Below, one piece after another: positions 7,188 through 16,300 of a stretch of DNA of 44,571 nt. Under the pieces are notes generated by a model. The model did not search any database. It worked only from the letters and a program-made list of their open reading frames with translations, and was not told where the DNA came from. The stretch is from Oscillospiraceae bacterium (GTDB lineage: Bacteria > Bacillota > Clostridia > Oscillospirales > Ruminococcaceae), in the NCBI GenBank assembly GCA_018434245.1, contig JAHDPQ010000079.1, positions 1 through 44,571 on the forward strand, read 5' to 3'. Position 1 is the first letter of the stretch; the number at the start of each line of letters is the position of its first letter. The position numbers and the translations under genes were made by a program.

Positions 7188-8564
7188 TTAGTAGGCTATT
7201 TTGGCGGCGACGTAGCGTTCCAGCTCATTGATGGCGACCCGCTCCTGCACCATGGTATCCCGGTCCCGGACGGTAACGCAGCCGTCGGTCTCGGAATCAA
7301 AGTCGTAGGTGATACACAGGGGGGTTCCAACCTCATCCTGACGGCGGTAGCGGCGGCCGATGGCGCCAGATTCGTCATAGTCCACCATAAAGCTCTTTTG
7401 CAGCTTATGGAAGACAGCGGTTGCCTGCCCGCTCAGCTTCTTGGAAAGGGGCAGTACGGCAGCCTTAAAGGGAGCCAAGGTGGGATGCAGGCGCATGACG
7501 GTGCGCACGTCTCCCCCTTCCAGCTCTTCCTCGTCGTAGGCGTCTACCAGAATGGTGAGGACCATCCGCTCTACACCCAGAGAAGGCTCCACCACATAAG
7601 GTACATAGTGCTCGCCGGTTTCCTGATCAAAGTATTCCAGCTTCTGGCCCGAATGCTTGGAGTGGGCCCCAAGGTCGTAGTTGGTCCGGTCGGCGATGCC
7701 CCACAGCTCCCCCCAGCCAAAGGGGAACAGGAACTCAAAGTCGCTGGTGGCTTTGGAATAGTGGGAAAGTTCTTCCTGTTCGTGATCTCGGATTCTCAGG
7801 TTATCTTTATGAATGCCCAGACCCAGCAGCCAGTTGTGGCAGTAATCCTTCCAGTAGTGGAACCAATCCAAATCCTCTCCCGGCTTGCAGAAGAATTCCA
7901 GCTCCATCTGCTCAAATTCCCGGGTGCGGAAGATAAAGTTGCCGGGGGTAATCTCGTTGCGAAAGCTCTTGCCCACCTGACAGACTCCAAAAGGAAGCTT
8001 GCGGCGGGTGGTCCGCAGCACATTGGCAAAGTTGACAAAGATGCCCTGAGCGGTCTCGGGCCGCAGGTAGATTTCGTTTTGGGCAGACTCCGTTACACCC
8101 TGAAAGGTTTTAAACATTAAATTAAACTTACGGATGTCGGTAAAGTTGGTGCTGCCGCAGCTGGGGCACTTGACTCCCTTTTCCTGGATAAATTCCAACA
8201 TTTGCTCGTTGCTCCAGCCAGCAGGGTTCACCTGAGTCTGGTCTTCGATCAGGCTGTCGGCCCGGTGACGGGTTTTGCAGTTTTTGCAGTCCATCAAGGG
8301 GTCGGAAAAACCGCCCACATGCCCGGAAGCCACCCAAACCTGAGGATTCATCAGAATAGCGCTGTCCAACCCCACGTTGTAGGGGTTTTCCTGCACAAAC
8401 TTCTTCCACCAAGCCCGCTTGATGTTGTTTTTCAGCTCAACGCCCAGAGGGCCATAATCCCAGGTATTGGCAAGACCGCCGTAAATTTCCGAACCGGCGT
8501 ACACATACCCCCTGCCCTTGCAAAGAGCGACGATTTTTTCCATACTTTTCTGGCTGTTGTCCAA
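7188..8564 (-). CDS. glyS: Glycyl-tRNA synthetase, homodimeric class II type
   Basis: Charges tRNA-Gly with glycine in the cytoplasm. The 458-residue protein is the single-chain alpha2 form, not the two-subunit alpha/beta form. It has the N-terminal [18 protein letters not shown] block, zinc-type C-x2-C pairs (C-K-N-C and C-P-S-C), class II motif 2 in [17 protein letters not shown], and the C-terminal anticodon-binding domain. The start is a TTG at 8564 with AGGAGG eight bases upstream; the next ATG (8543) has no ribosome site. A clear promoter lies at 8601-8629. No T-box is visible in the short leader. The symbol glyQS is used for this form in some genomes. Confidence 0.96.
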   Translation of the reverse strand: MDNSQKSMEKIVALCKGRGYVYAGSEIYGGLANTWDYGPLGVELKNNIKRAWWKKFVQENPYNVGLDSAILMNPQVWVASGHVGGFSDPLMDCKNCKTRHRADSLIEDQTQVNPAGWSNEQMLEFIQEKGVKCPSCGSTNFTDIRKFNLMFKTFQGVTESAQNEIYLRPETAQGIFVNFANVLRTTRRKLPFGVCQVGKSFRNEITPGNFIFRTREFEQMELEFFCKPGEDLDWFHYWKDYCHNWLLGLGIHKDNLRIRDHEQEELSHYSKATSDFEFLFPFGWGELWGIADRTNYDLGAHSKHSGQKLEYFDQETGEHYVPYVVEPSLGVERMVLTILVDAYDEEELEGGDVRTVMRLHPTLAPFKAAVLPLSKKLSGQATAVFHKLQKSFMVDYDESGAIGRRYRRQDEVGTPLCITYDFDSETDGCVTVRDRDTMVQERVAINELERYVAAKIAY

Positions 8565-8600
8565 GGCAAAGCCCTCCTGTTCATTTCCTGCGATTTTTTA

Positions 8601-8629
8601 AGTTTACCCGTATCTTGTCTAAAAGTCAA
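8601..8629 (-). promoter_or_regulatory. Sigma-A promoter of glyS
   Basis: On the - strand TTGACT (8629-8624) and TAAACT (8606-8601) are separated by 17 bases, leaving a leader of only about 30 bases before the TTG start. Confidence 0.75.
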
Positions 8630-8660
8630 GAAAAAGGCGTAATTTAGCGAAAGTTGGGAC

Positions 8661-8690
8661 TTGCGCACCCTCTATTGTTTCGGGTATAAT
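8661..8690 (+). promoter_or_regulatory. Sigma-A promoter of the YjbQ-family gene
   Basis: TTGCGC (8661-8666) and a perfect TATAAT (8685-8690) are 18 bases apart. The leader to the ATG at 8794 is about 95 bases and shows no recognised riboswitch. Confidence 0.65.
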
Positions 8691-8793
8691 ACACAAAAAG
8701 GTTGCTGCATTTTTGGTGTCCGGACATCCCCTGTGGATGTTCACCGTTATCCTATCGGTTCTATGAACCGAGAATATATGGAGGGAGTAAGAG

Positions 8794-9210
8794 ATGAAAT
8801 CCTATCGCAAAGAGCTCACTCTGCGCATTCCCCAGCGCAGGGCCTTTCTCAACATCACCGATGAGGTACGCCAGGCTGTGGAGGAAAGCGGCGTTCAGGA
8901 AGGTTTGGTGCTCTGCAACGCCATGCACATCACCGCCAGCGTTTTCATCAACGATGACGAAAACGGCCTGCATCACGATATGGAGGTCTGGCTGGAAAAG
9001 CTGGCCCCCGAAAAACCCCACAACCAGTACCGCCACAACGGCTACGAGGACAACGCCGATGCCCACCTCAAGCGCAGTGTCATGGGGCGGGAGGTGGTGG
9101 TGGCCATCACCAAGGGCAGGCTGGATTTTGGCCCGTGGGAGCAGATTTTCTACGGCGAGTTCGACGGCATGCGGGAAAAGCGCATCCTCATCAAGGTGAT
9201 CGGGGAGTAG
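8794..9210 (+). CDS. YjbQ/UPF0047-family protein
   Basis: A 138-residue protein of the YjbQ (UPF0047) family. Members are compact trimeric proteins, and some have weak thiamin-phosphate synthase activity; the true cell role is unsettled. Family motifs are clear: the [14 protein letters not shown] segment (about residues 48-61), the H-H-D pair, the [15 protein letters not shown] block, and [13 protein letters not shown] near the end, rich in potential metal-binding His/Asp/Glu. GGAGG precedes the ATG. It is monocistronic, with its own promoter and terminator. Confidence 0.93.
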   Translation: MKSYRKELTLRIPQRRAFLNITDEVRQAVEESGVQEGLVLCNAMHITASVFINDDENGLHHDMEVWLEKLAPEKPHNQYRHNGYEDNADAHLKRSVMGREVVVAITKGRLDFGPWEQIFYGEFDGMREKRILIKVIGE

Positions 9211-9263
9211 CCGCGGCTTTGGGTGGAGATAGATCGCCCCCTCTCCACCGGAAACATACCGAA

Positions 9264-9292
9264 GCGCGAAGGCTTTCACCTTCGCGCCTTTT
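9264..9292 (+). terminator. Terminator after the YjbQ-family gene
   Basis: GCGCGAAGG (9264-9272) and CCTTCGCGC (9279-9287) form a perfect 9-pair stem with a 6-base loop, followed by CTTTTG. Confidence 0.85.
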
Positions 9293-9434
9293 GTCGTTTC
9301 CCAGTAGTATCTACCCATGGAAGAGAAAAATCCTCCACGGACTTCTTTCGCTGATTATCCATACATAATCTTATACAATTTGTAAGGAAATGTCAATGGA
9401 AGAACCCCCGAGGACTGTTATCGGGCCAGGCAGT

Positions 9435-10142
9435 TCATTCCGATTTAGCGGGGGCCGTTTTGCCCTGCCGGATCATTCCCAGCACAATTTCTGCAGAGTT
9501 ACGGGCTGCCTGCTCTACAAAGCTTTCGAAGGAGAGCTGGGCTCCCTGAGCCGCGTCGTCAGAAAGAGAGCGGATCACTAAAAAAGGTGTGTCGCTCATA
9601 TAGGCTACCTGAGCCACCGCTGCCCCTTCCATCTCCACACAGAGGGGATTGCAGCGGCGGATGATGTCCTCCTTGACGGCGGGGTCCTGTACAAAAAGGT
9701 CCCCGGTGGCGATGCGGCCTGCCTTGTGGCGAAAGCTTCGATGCTCCATCTGGGAGATTACCTGCTCCGCCAACTCCAGCAGCTTAGGGTCGGCGGCAAA
9801 CCGATGGCAGAAGGGGTGGAAGTTGGCCAGGAAATCCCCCTGTACATCGTGGAACAAAAGTTCCTGGCCCAAGACCACATCCAGCAGGGTAAGCTCCTCA
9901 CAAGCGGAACCCGCCACTCCGATGTTGACCACCGCTTTGGCCCCCAGCTCTCGAATCAGGGTAGAGGTGCAGACTGCTGCGTTGATGGTTCCCACGCTAC
10001 AACAAACCGCCGCCACCGGGACTGCATCAATCGTGCCGATGTAGAACTTCATCCCGTAGGCGGTGATGGTTCTTTCCACCTCCATCGCCCCAAGAATGCG
10101 GCTCAGCTCGGCATCTAAAGCGGCGATAATGCCCCACATCAT
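9435..10142 (-). CDS. mtnN: 5'-methylthioadenosine/S-adenosylhomocysteine nucleosidase
   Basis: Hydrolyses methylthioadenosine and S-adenosylhomocysteine to adenine plus a thioribose compound, recycling AdoMet by-products and supplying the LuxS route where present. The 235-residue product begins MMWGIIAALDAEL and has V-N-I-G-V-A-G-S, the catalytic/ribose-binding V-E-M-E-G-A-A-V-A-Q (Glu) and R-S-L-S-D-D-A (Asp). The first of two adjacent ATGs (10142) is 10 bases from AGGAG. The frame is open further upstream, but that region codes for the RluA-type gene, whose TAG stop is one base from this start, so the two are translationally linked. Confidence 0.94.
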   Translation of the reverse strand: MMWGIIAALDAELSRILGAMEVERTITAYGMKFYIGTIDAVPVAAVCCSVGTINAAVCTSTLIRELGAKAVVNIGVAGSACEELTLLDVVLGQELLFHDVQGDFLANFHPFCHRFAADPKLLELAEQVISQMEHRSFRHKAGRIATGDLFVQDPAVKEDIIRRCNPLCVEMEGAAVAQVAYMSDTPFLVIRSLSDDAAQGAQLSFESFVEQAARNSAEIVLGMIRQGKTAPAKSE

Positions 10143-10143
10143 T

Positions 10144-11106
10144 CTATTCACTCTCCTGTTTGTTTGGCTGCGGCTCCCCGGCAAAGGGCACCGGAATAGA
10201 AAAGCTTCTGCCCCTGAGGTATTCCAGCGAGCCTGCCGGAGTGGTAAAGGCAAAGGTAAGCTTGTAGGCCCACAGAGCCTGACGGTTGCCTAGCCGGGCG
10301 TTTTCCCGGCTGCTGCCGTATTTGGCATCTCCCCACAAAGGGTGACCCATAGCCGCCAGCTGAGCCCTGATTTGATGGGTGCGCCCGGTGAGCAGCTCTA
10401 CCTCCAGCAGGCTTTTATCTCTCTGGGTTTCCAGCACCCGGTAGCGGGTCAGGGCAATTTTGGATCCTGGTACCGGCTTTTTAGAAATGGTTACCGTATT
10501 GGCGGCGGCGTCCTTCACATGGTAGCCCTTGAGGGTGCCGGACGGCTGCTCCGGCTTGCCGTGGACGATGCAGAGGTAGTACTTTTCCACCTCCCGCAGG
10601 CGGATTTTCTCACTGAGCATCTGCAGTGCCTCAAAGGTTTTTGCGGCAATGACAATCCCCCCGGTGTTCCGGTCGAGCCGATTGCAGAGCGCCGGAGTGA
10701 AGGAGTGCTCCTCTTCAGGATTCCACTCCCCTTTCCGGTAGAGGTAGTGAAGAATCCGCGCGATCAAGGTATCCGATACCCGGGAGTCATCCTCGTGGAC
10801 CAAAAGACCCTGAGGCTTGTTGCAGAGGAGAATCTGCTCATCCTCGTAGACCACCTCCACCACCGGCGGAGCGGCCAGAAAAGGCAGAGATTCCTCGGTG
10901 CCCAGCACGTCATCGGGGAGGTAAACCCTCACCGTATCTCCTGCCGCAAGCTTGTCTCCCGGCTGACACCGGGTACCGTTGATCTTAATGTCCTTTTGGC
11001 GAATGGCACGGTAGAGCAGAGAAGCGGGCAGACGGGGAGCTGCCTTGCGCAAAAATTTATCCAGCCGCTGGCCGGCATCGTTGGGTCCAATGAGATAACT
11101 TTTCAG
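10144..11106 (-). CDS. RluA-family ribosomal large-subunit pseudouridine synthase, probable CTG start
   Basis: Isomerises specific uridines in rRNA (or tRNA) to pseudouridine. An S4-like N-terminal RNA-binding domain includes I-R-Q-K-D-I-K-I-N-G and G-D-T-V-R-V-Y-L. The catalytic domain has the family aspartate in L-C-N-R-L-D-R-N-T-G-G and L-L-T-G-R-T-H-Q-I-R-A-Q-L. The conserved N-terminus (K-S-Y-L-I-G-P-N-D-A-G-Q-R-L-D-K-F-L-R-K) reads in frame upstream of the first TTG (11052), but there is no ATG, GTG or TTG before an in-frame stop. The only plausible start is a CTG at 11106, nine bases after AAGGA. Which site it modifies cannot be told. Confidence 0.88.
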   Translation of the reverse strand: MKSYLIGPNDAGQRLDKFLRKAAPRLPASLLYRAIRQKDIKINGTRCQPGDKLAAGDTVRVYLPDDVLGTEESLPFLAAPPVVEVVYEDEQILLCNKPQGLLVHEDDSRVSDTLIARILHYLYRKGEWNPEEEHSFTPALCNRLDRNTGGIVIAAKTFEALQMLSEKIRLREVEKYYLCIVHGKPEQPSGTLKGYHVKDAAANTVTISKKPVPGSKIALTRYRVLETQRDKSLLEVELLTGRTHQIRAQLAAMGHPLWGDAKYGSSRENARLGNRQALWAYKLTFAFTTPAGSLEYLRGRSFSIPVPFAGEPQPNKQESE

Positions 11107-11125
11107 GTTGGATCTTCCTTCCCGT

Positions 11126-11153
11126 TTGCAAAGGTTATAAAATCATGTATAAT
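11126..11153 (+). promoter_or_regulatory. Sigma-A promoter of radC
   Basis: TTGCAA (11126-11131) and TATAAT (11148-11153) are 16 bases apart, 32 bases upstream of the radC ATG. It lies in the divergent region shared with the RluA-type gene. Confidence 0.65.
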
Positions 11154-11184
11154 ACCAGTATCAATAGATTTTGCGGGAGCATCT

Positions 11185-11895
11185 ATGAAGGAACTGGAGA
11201 AAAACACGATCCATGCAGGGCATCGGGCCAGAGTGAAGGAGGAGTTCCGCAAGCAGGGCCTGGAGCATTTTCCGAGCCATAAAGTGCTGGAACTTCTGCT
11301 GTTTTACACCATCCGCCGGGGAGATACCAACCCCACGGCCCATCGGCTGATGGACCGGTTCGGCTCCCTTTCCGGGGTGCTGGACGCACCCATGGAGATG
11401 CTGCAGGAGGTAGAGGGGGTGGGGCTGGAATCCGCCACCCTCATCAAGCTGATACCCGCCCTGCTGCGGGCCTATCTGGATGATAAGGTAGACGCCAAAA
11501 ACATGCTCAAAAGCTGTGAAGATGCCAAAGAATATGTCCGCCACAAGTTTTTGGGAGAAGAGCAGGAGTGCATCCTGCTGGTTTGCCTAGCCGCCAACGG
11601 CAAGGTGATCCACTCTTCTTGGGTTTCTCAAGGAACCCGCCGCATGGTGGAGCTTTCCCCCGCCGCTGTGGTGCGGACCGCTTTGCGTTGCGGTGCCGTC
11701 AAGGCGCTGCTGGCCCACAATCACCCCGATGGCTTGTGCAACCCTTCCAGCCGGGATTTAAGAACCACCAGTATCCTCTTTGACGAGCTGGCCCGGGTGG
11801 GGGTGGAGCTGGTTGATCATATCATCACCGCTCCCGGCGGAGTTTATTCCATGGTGGAGCACGGCATGTTCCCCGCCCATAGAAGTGAAATCTAA
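11185..11895 (+). CDS. radC: RadC-family (JAB/MPN-like) protein
   Basis: A 236-residue member of the RadC/UPF0758 family. Despite the name, a DNA-repair role is doubtful. The N-terminal half has helix-hairpin-helix-like segments (F-G-S-L-S-G-V-L-D-A and V-E-G-V-G-L-E-S-A-T-L-I). The C-terminal half has the JAMM-like metal signature H-N-H-P-D-G-L-C-N-P-S-S-R-D. The ATG at 11185 follows GGGAG. An open frame extends back to 10342, but it lies antisense to the RluA-type gene and is not coding. Confidence 0.95.
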   Translation: MKELEKNTIHAGHRARVKEEFRKQGLEHFPSHKVLELLLFYTIRRGDTNPTAHRLMDRFGSLSGVLDAPMEMLQEVEGVGLESATLIKLIPALLRAYLDDKVDAKNMLKSCEDAKEYVRHKFLGEEQECILLVCLAANGKVIHSSWVSQGTRRMVELSPAAVVRTALRCGAVKALLAHNHPDGLCNPSSRDLRTTSILFDELARVGVELVDHIITAPGGVYSMVEHGMFPAHRSEI

Positions 11896-11965
11896 CCTTC
11901 ACTTTACCATATTTTTAATAGAGGCACAAGAGCGGGCGGGCTTTAAGAAATGGCGGGAGATGGAT

Positions 11966-12424
11966 ATGAAAAAAATACTTCTGCTGGCAGCGGGGCTGAT
12001 TCCCTTTGCCTTGGGCTTTGGAATGAATGCTCTGATGACGGCAAATATGAATTTAGTGCTGCCCTATCGGTTGATTGGCATTGTCTTGCTGCTGTTTTGG
12101 GGCTTCTTTGGCTATAGGATGAAGGATTTTGCAGGCTCTGCAAGAAGGTCTGCCATCCTGATCCACCTAATTCCTTGTGCTGTGTTGTTGCTTCTGCTGT
12201 ATCAGGAGCTGGTGTTGGGGCGGTATTGGCCTAATCTTGTTGGAATTGCCACCCAATTTTACTACCTGCCTTTGCTCAATATTGCCTTTGGGCTGGAACG
12301 CCTTCCGTTTGCGCTGGCCGGCGGATGGGTTCACCGCATGTGGTACAGCTATCTGATTGCCTTTGGGCTGATGTGGGCCGCCTTTTATCTCGGGAGCCGA
12401 CTGAAAACCAACCATACAAAATAA
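11966..12424 (+). CDS. Small four-span membrane protein, unknown function
   Basis: I do not recognise the family. The 152-residue product starts MKKILLLAAGLIPFALGFG and has about four hydrophobic segments (roughly residues 3-22, 32-50, 62-80 and 120-140), with K-N/R-rich ends (C-terminus S-R-L-K-T-N-H-T-K). ATG 11966 is preferred because GGGAG lies six bases upstream; another in-frame ATG at 11960 abuts that site. It follows radC by 70 bases and ends before a bidirectional terminator, so co-transcription with radC is possible. Confidence 0.72.
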   Translation: MKKILLLAAGLIPFALGFGMNALMTANMNLVLPYRLIGIVLLLFWGFFGYRMKDFAGSARRSAILIHLIPCAVLLLLLYQELVLGRYWPNLVGIATQFYYLPLLNIAFGLERLPFALAGGWVHRMWYSYLIAFGLMWAAFYLGSRLKTNHTK

Positions 12425-12495
12425 GTTGTCTGCCGCCGACATATCCCACGGCTAGACGATGCCCCTTCCAAAAGGGGACCCTGTCTGCAACAAAA

Positions 12496-12527
12496 AGCCC
12501 GACAGCAAAAAGCTGTCGGGCTGTTTT
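12496..12527. terminator. Bidirectional terminator
   Basis: AGCCCGACAGC (12496-12506) and GCTGTCGGGCT (12512-12522) form a perfect 11-pair stem. T tracts follow in both directions (GTTTTTA on +, TTTTTG on -), so it can end both the radC side and the fliD-fliS-fliT side. Confidence 0.92.
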
Positions 12528-12534
12528 TATTGGC

Positions 12535-12909
12535 CTACTTTTTATAATCCATCAGGCTACCCCCGGAGGAATGGGCTTTGCCCAGATAATCCAGCACCTT
12601 TTGCTGGGCATTGGTACTGGCCACATCCTTATGAGCGGATGCTTTGTGTTCCTCCAGAGCCTTTGCCACCACACGGTCCATGGTCAGCATCTTAGCCACC
12701 AGCTCCCGGGCTCCGGCGTCCTGTTCAAAAGCCGCCTTCTCCTGGGGATAGGCAAGGGCCAAGGCATCGTATTCATCCATCAAAGCCTGACGTTTTTCCA
12801 CGCACTCGATCAGGCAATCGGGATTGTGCCGCTGTTCGGCCATTTGATTGGTAAGCTGGTAAAGCTCATCCAGAATGGCGGAAAATCCTCGGGGGCACTG
12901 GGGATTCAT
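12535..12909 (-). CDS. FliT-like flagellar export chaperone (putative)
   Basis: A 124-residue, largely helical, charged protein (F-S-A-I-L-D-E-L-Y-Q-L-T-N-Q-M, then E-C-V-E-K-R-Q-A-L-M-D-E-Y) with a short S-L-M-D-Y-K-K tail. No motif fixes its identity. Its place right after fliS, with an ATGA-type start/stop overlap, is where FliT or a FlgN-like chaperone is usually found, and helical content and size fit. In known systems FliT binds the cap protein FliD and helps its export. The name rests mainly on context. Confidence 0.65.
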   Translation of the reverse strand: MNPQCPRGFSAILDELYQLTNQMAEQRHNPDCLIECVEKRQALMDEYDALALAYPQEKAAFEQDAGARELVAKMLTMDRVVAKALEEHKASAHKDVASTNAQQKVLDYLGKAHSSGGSLMDYKK

Positions 12910-13307
12910 ACGGCCTTAACCCCCACTCCCGGCTGATTGCACCGGCTGAGCTTTTCCGCCTGCGTAAAGGAATCCCGCAGCTCTTTCAGCAGAGGGAGCA
13001 GCCCGTTGAGAATATCGATATTCTTTTCTAGATTGGCCTTGAGGAGCTGCTGGGCAAAAAAGATGTAGAAGTTGTGCAGCTCCCCCGAAATAGGATACCG
13101 CATATCCAGGGAGGAATCCAGAGTGGAGACGATGGTTTGAGATTTCATCAGGCTTTCGTTGGCGGCGGCCAGATCCTTTTTCTCAATGTAGATCACCGCC
13201 AGACGGCATTGTTTGATCAGCTCGTCAAAGAGCTTCACCAGCAGCTCACCGGGAGCCATCGTGGAAAGAGACTGTTCCTTGTACTGTGCGTACGCGTTGG
13301 TTAGCAT
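12906..13307 (-). CDS. fliS: Flagellar export chaperone FliS
   Basis: FliS binds newly made flagellin in the cytoplasm and prevents early polymerisation. The 133-residue product begins MLTNAYAQYKEQSLSTMAPGEL, the classic FliS N-terminus (A-Y-x-Q-Y/N, then P-G-E-L-L-V-K-L-F-D), and continues as a four-helix protein ending with the typical R-D-S-F-T-Q-A segment. ATG 13307 follows AGAGG by eight bases; a GTG nine bases earlier lies inside the ribosome site. fliD is 28 bases upstream and the FliT-like gene overlaps the stop. Flagellin itself is not in the window. Confidence 0.95.
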   Translation of the reverse strand: MLTNAYAQYKEQSLSTMAPGELLVKLFDELIKQCRLAVIYIEKKDLAAANESLMKSQTIVSTLDSSLDMRYPISGELHNFYIFFAQQLLKANLEKNIDILNGLLPLLKELRDSFTQAEKLSRCNQPGVGVKAV

Positions 13308-13335
13308 GCCTTTCACCTCTTGTTTTGATGTCCGG

Positions 13336-16300
13336 TCAGTTGCCGAAGTCCTGCAGCCAGCCGCTTTGGGTGTTCATTCTGGAAATGGCGGTTTCCAAGG
13401 CGGAAAAGCGCTTCCAGTACCGGTTGTATTCGTTTTCCAGTCGGGTTTTCAGCAGGCTGATCTGCCGTTCCACATTATCCAGCTGACGGCTCAGGGTACT
13501 CTCATTCTTGCCGGTGGAAACATCGGTACCGGCCAGCGCCACCAGAGAACCCTGATTGGTGGAGCTGGTGCGCACGGCATTGCCGATCACCCCGTCCAGC
13601 TTGGAAGCGATGCCGTCGGTAGAATGGGTAAACAGCTCACGCACTGCGTCGGGATTGGTGTTGAGCATCTCCCGCAGCTTCTTCTCTCCTGCCTCGGTCA
13701 TTTCCAGCCGGCCGTTGTTGGCATAGCTGGCGGAGTTGTAGCTTTCGGTGGTGATGCCGATGTCGTATAGGGAGATACCGGCGGATTCTACTTTTTCGTA
13801 GAGGACGCCCCGCAGCTGTCCCAGAATACTGCGCAGGGTAGGATCCCCCCGCAACAGCCCTTTTTTGGCCTCTTTTTCCCAGGTTTTGATCTGCTCTTCG
13901 GACATTTCGGCCTTTTGCTCGTCGGTCAAAGGCTCATAGCCGACAGTGGCCTTTTCCTTGGTGATGTTGTCGATAGCGTCGACAAGCAGGTTGTATTCCT
14001 CGATAAAGGTTTTGATTTTATCCACCACGTCATCGGGGTCGGTGGTGACATTGATGGTAATGGAGCCATCCAGATTCTCTCCGCTGACGGGATCGAATTT
14101 AGAGGCAGCGTTGACGTCAAAGTCCACTCCGTTGACGGTAAAGGTGTTGGTGGTGCTGACCACCTCCTGCCCGCCCACCACAATGACGGCGTTTTGACCC
14201 CGTCCCGCAGCCAGAGCGGCGTTGTAACCGCTGTTCCCTGCCTCGGTTTGAAAGCTCTTTTGCCCGAAGAGGGTTTCAAAAGTATTGCCGGAAACATCCT
14301 GAAACTCAAGGTCCAGTGTGCCGCCGTCCAAGGTGAGCTGCCCCGCTTTGAAGCTGGCCACATCCCGGCCCACCGTCTCGTTGATTTTGTTGATCAAATT
14401 GTACAGCGTGGTGTGGGCATCCAAAGTGATGATTCCGCCGACGCCCCCCACCTTGACCTCAATTTCACCGGCGGTGATGCCGATGTCGCTGAGCTTGGTG
14501 CCGTTGCCACTGTGGTTCTTGAGGTACGTGCCGGTGGTGAAGAAGCTGGCCGCTTCATCCCCCGCTTCCAGAGTGGCTGCCCCTACGGAAAAGCCGATCT
14601 CGTCGGAGGCAGTGGCAACACTGATTTCCCCATCATCGCCCAGCTGGAATTTAACGTTGGCAGCGTCCCCCTTGGAGCCGAAGGCCACACTTTTGGCCGC
14701 GTTGAGCTTGCTGACCAAAGCCTGTTGCACCCGCTTTTCGTAGGCTTCGTCGTCTTCGTCCTCTTTGCGGGCAATCTCCTTCCACTCAAAGCTGAGGGTT
14801 TTGGCCTCCTTGCCGATGGTCATATCCAGCTTATAGGTTTTACCGTCTTCCAGATTGCTCACCATGCTTTCGGTGGGCAGAGCAATGGTCTTATCGTATC
14901 CCAGGGTAAAGCGGCTGTTAATCTGGCCGCTCCTAAGGCCCAGAGCCTCCAGAGCATTCTGTGCACCTTGAACGGTACCCAGCTTGATGGCTTTGTCCTG
15001 GATGTTGGTTTTCAGGCTCACCGTAGAGGTGGCGGGGTCAGAGAAGAAGAGCGTGAAGGACTCTTTTCCGAACTTTTGCTCCAGCTGGGCGTTCATGGAG
15101 ACAAGCACCGCTTCCCCCACATCCATATTGCCGGCCGCAATGTCATTCAGATAGGCAGAGACATCGGCGCTGATAATTTGAGAGGTTGCCCCCACCGTCA
15201 CATTCAGCTTGTAGTCCTTGAGCTTGGCCAGAAGGGCCTTGCCCTCGTCGGTGGTAAAATCGGGGAGAGCATCCTCCGCCCCAAGGCCCAGCATGCTCTT
15301 GATGTCTAGAGAGCCGCCGGTGTGGCTGGCATTGTCGTAGCTTAGGCCCGACGCAAAGGAGTTGCCACTCTGAGCACCGATAAAGAGGTTGAGCAGGTTG
15401 CCCTGCACATCCCGCATCTTCAGGTTGTCCCCGGCGCCGGTCACCTTGGAGGTGAAGGTAAAGCTCTCGGTGATGGAGTTAAAGGAAGCGGTGGCTCCCG
15501 CCGACGAGCTGTTGATCCGGTTGAGGAAGGTCTGAATGGTGTCGTCCCGGTTTACGGTGATGACGGTGTCGTTGATGGAAAACTTCAGGGTATCCCCCAT
15601 CAGGGTTTTGCCGTCTGTCTCCAAAAACTCGGAAAGCTTGGTGTTCAAGTTCAGCCGGTTGGACATCCCCGCCGCAAGGCCCAGAGAATCGGCGGTGTTG
15701 CGCACCTCCACCGTGGTGGAGCCCACTGCGCCGGATAGCTGCAGGGAAAAAGTTCCGGCAGCCTGATCCAGAGAGTGATCTACCGCAATGGTGTTCTGGC
15801 CAAAGGCATCGTCAATCAGCCTTTGCAGCTCCACCGCAAAGTCGCTGGCATTGTCGCCCACATGACTCTTCCCCTGCAGGGTATCCAGCCGGATGGTCTT
15901 GGTGGTACCGTTCATAGAAAGCTGGAGAGTCTTGCCGATGTAATCCTGATTTACTTGAGTGCCTTCGCTGTTTTTCAACTCCCGCTGGAACTTTCCGGTA
16001 GAGAAGGTTTGATTGGTGGCCAGCTGCTGGATGGCATCCACCGTGAAGGAGCCGGTTTGGGAGCCGCCTCCCGCCCGAACGGTGATCTTATCCGAAGAGG
16101 ATGTCCCCTTGTAGACATTGAAGAAGGCGTTGGCCTTGAGAGAGTTGGTGCCAGCCGCCATGGAAAGGTGCTTGGTCTGGAAGGCCCGCAGGGTGGAAGC
16201 CACGCCGCGATAAGCGCTCATCTTCCAGTTGATCAAGGTCTTTTGCTGGGTCTGTTTGGCCAGGCGGCCACGGGTGGACATGGTGAGAGCTTCCACCAGA

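Noticed and set aside
8565-8793. T-box riboswitch before glyS
   Set aside because: The promoter leaves a leader of only about 30 bases, and no T-box sequence or specifier stem is seen.
10342-11184. N-terminal extension of radC (517-codon frame)
   Set aside because: It is antisense to the RluA-type gene; the ATG at 11185 has GGGAG and a promoter directly upstream.
13915-15309. 464-codon open frame opposite fliD
   Set aside because: It is a shadow of the conserved fliD frame, with no ribosome site and no recognisable domain.
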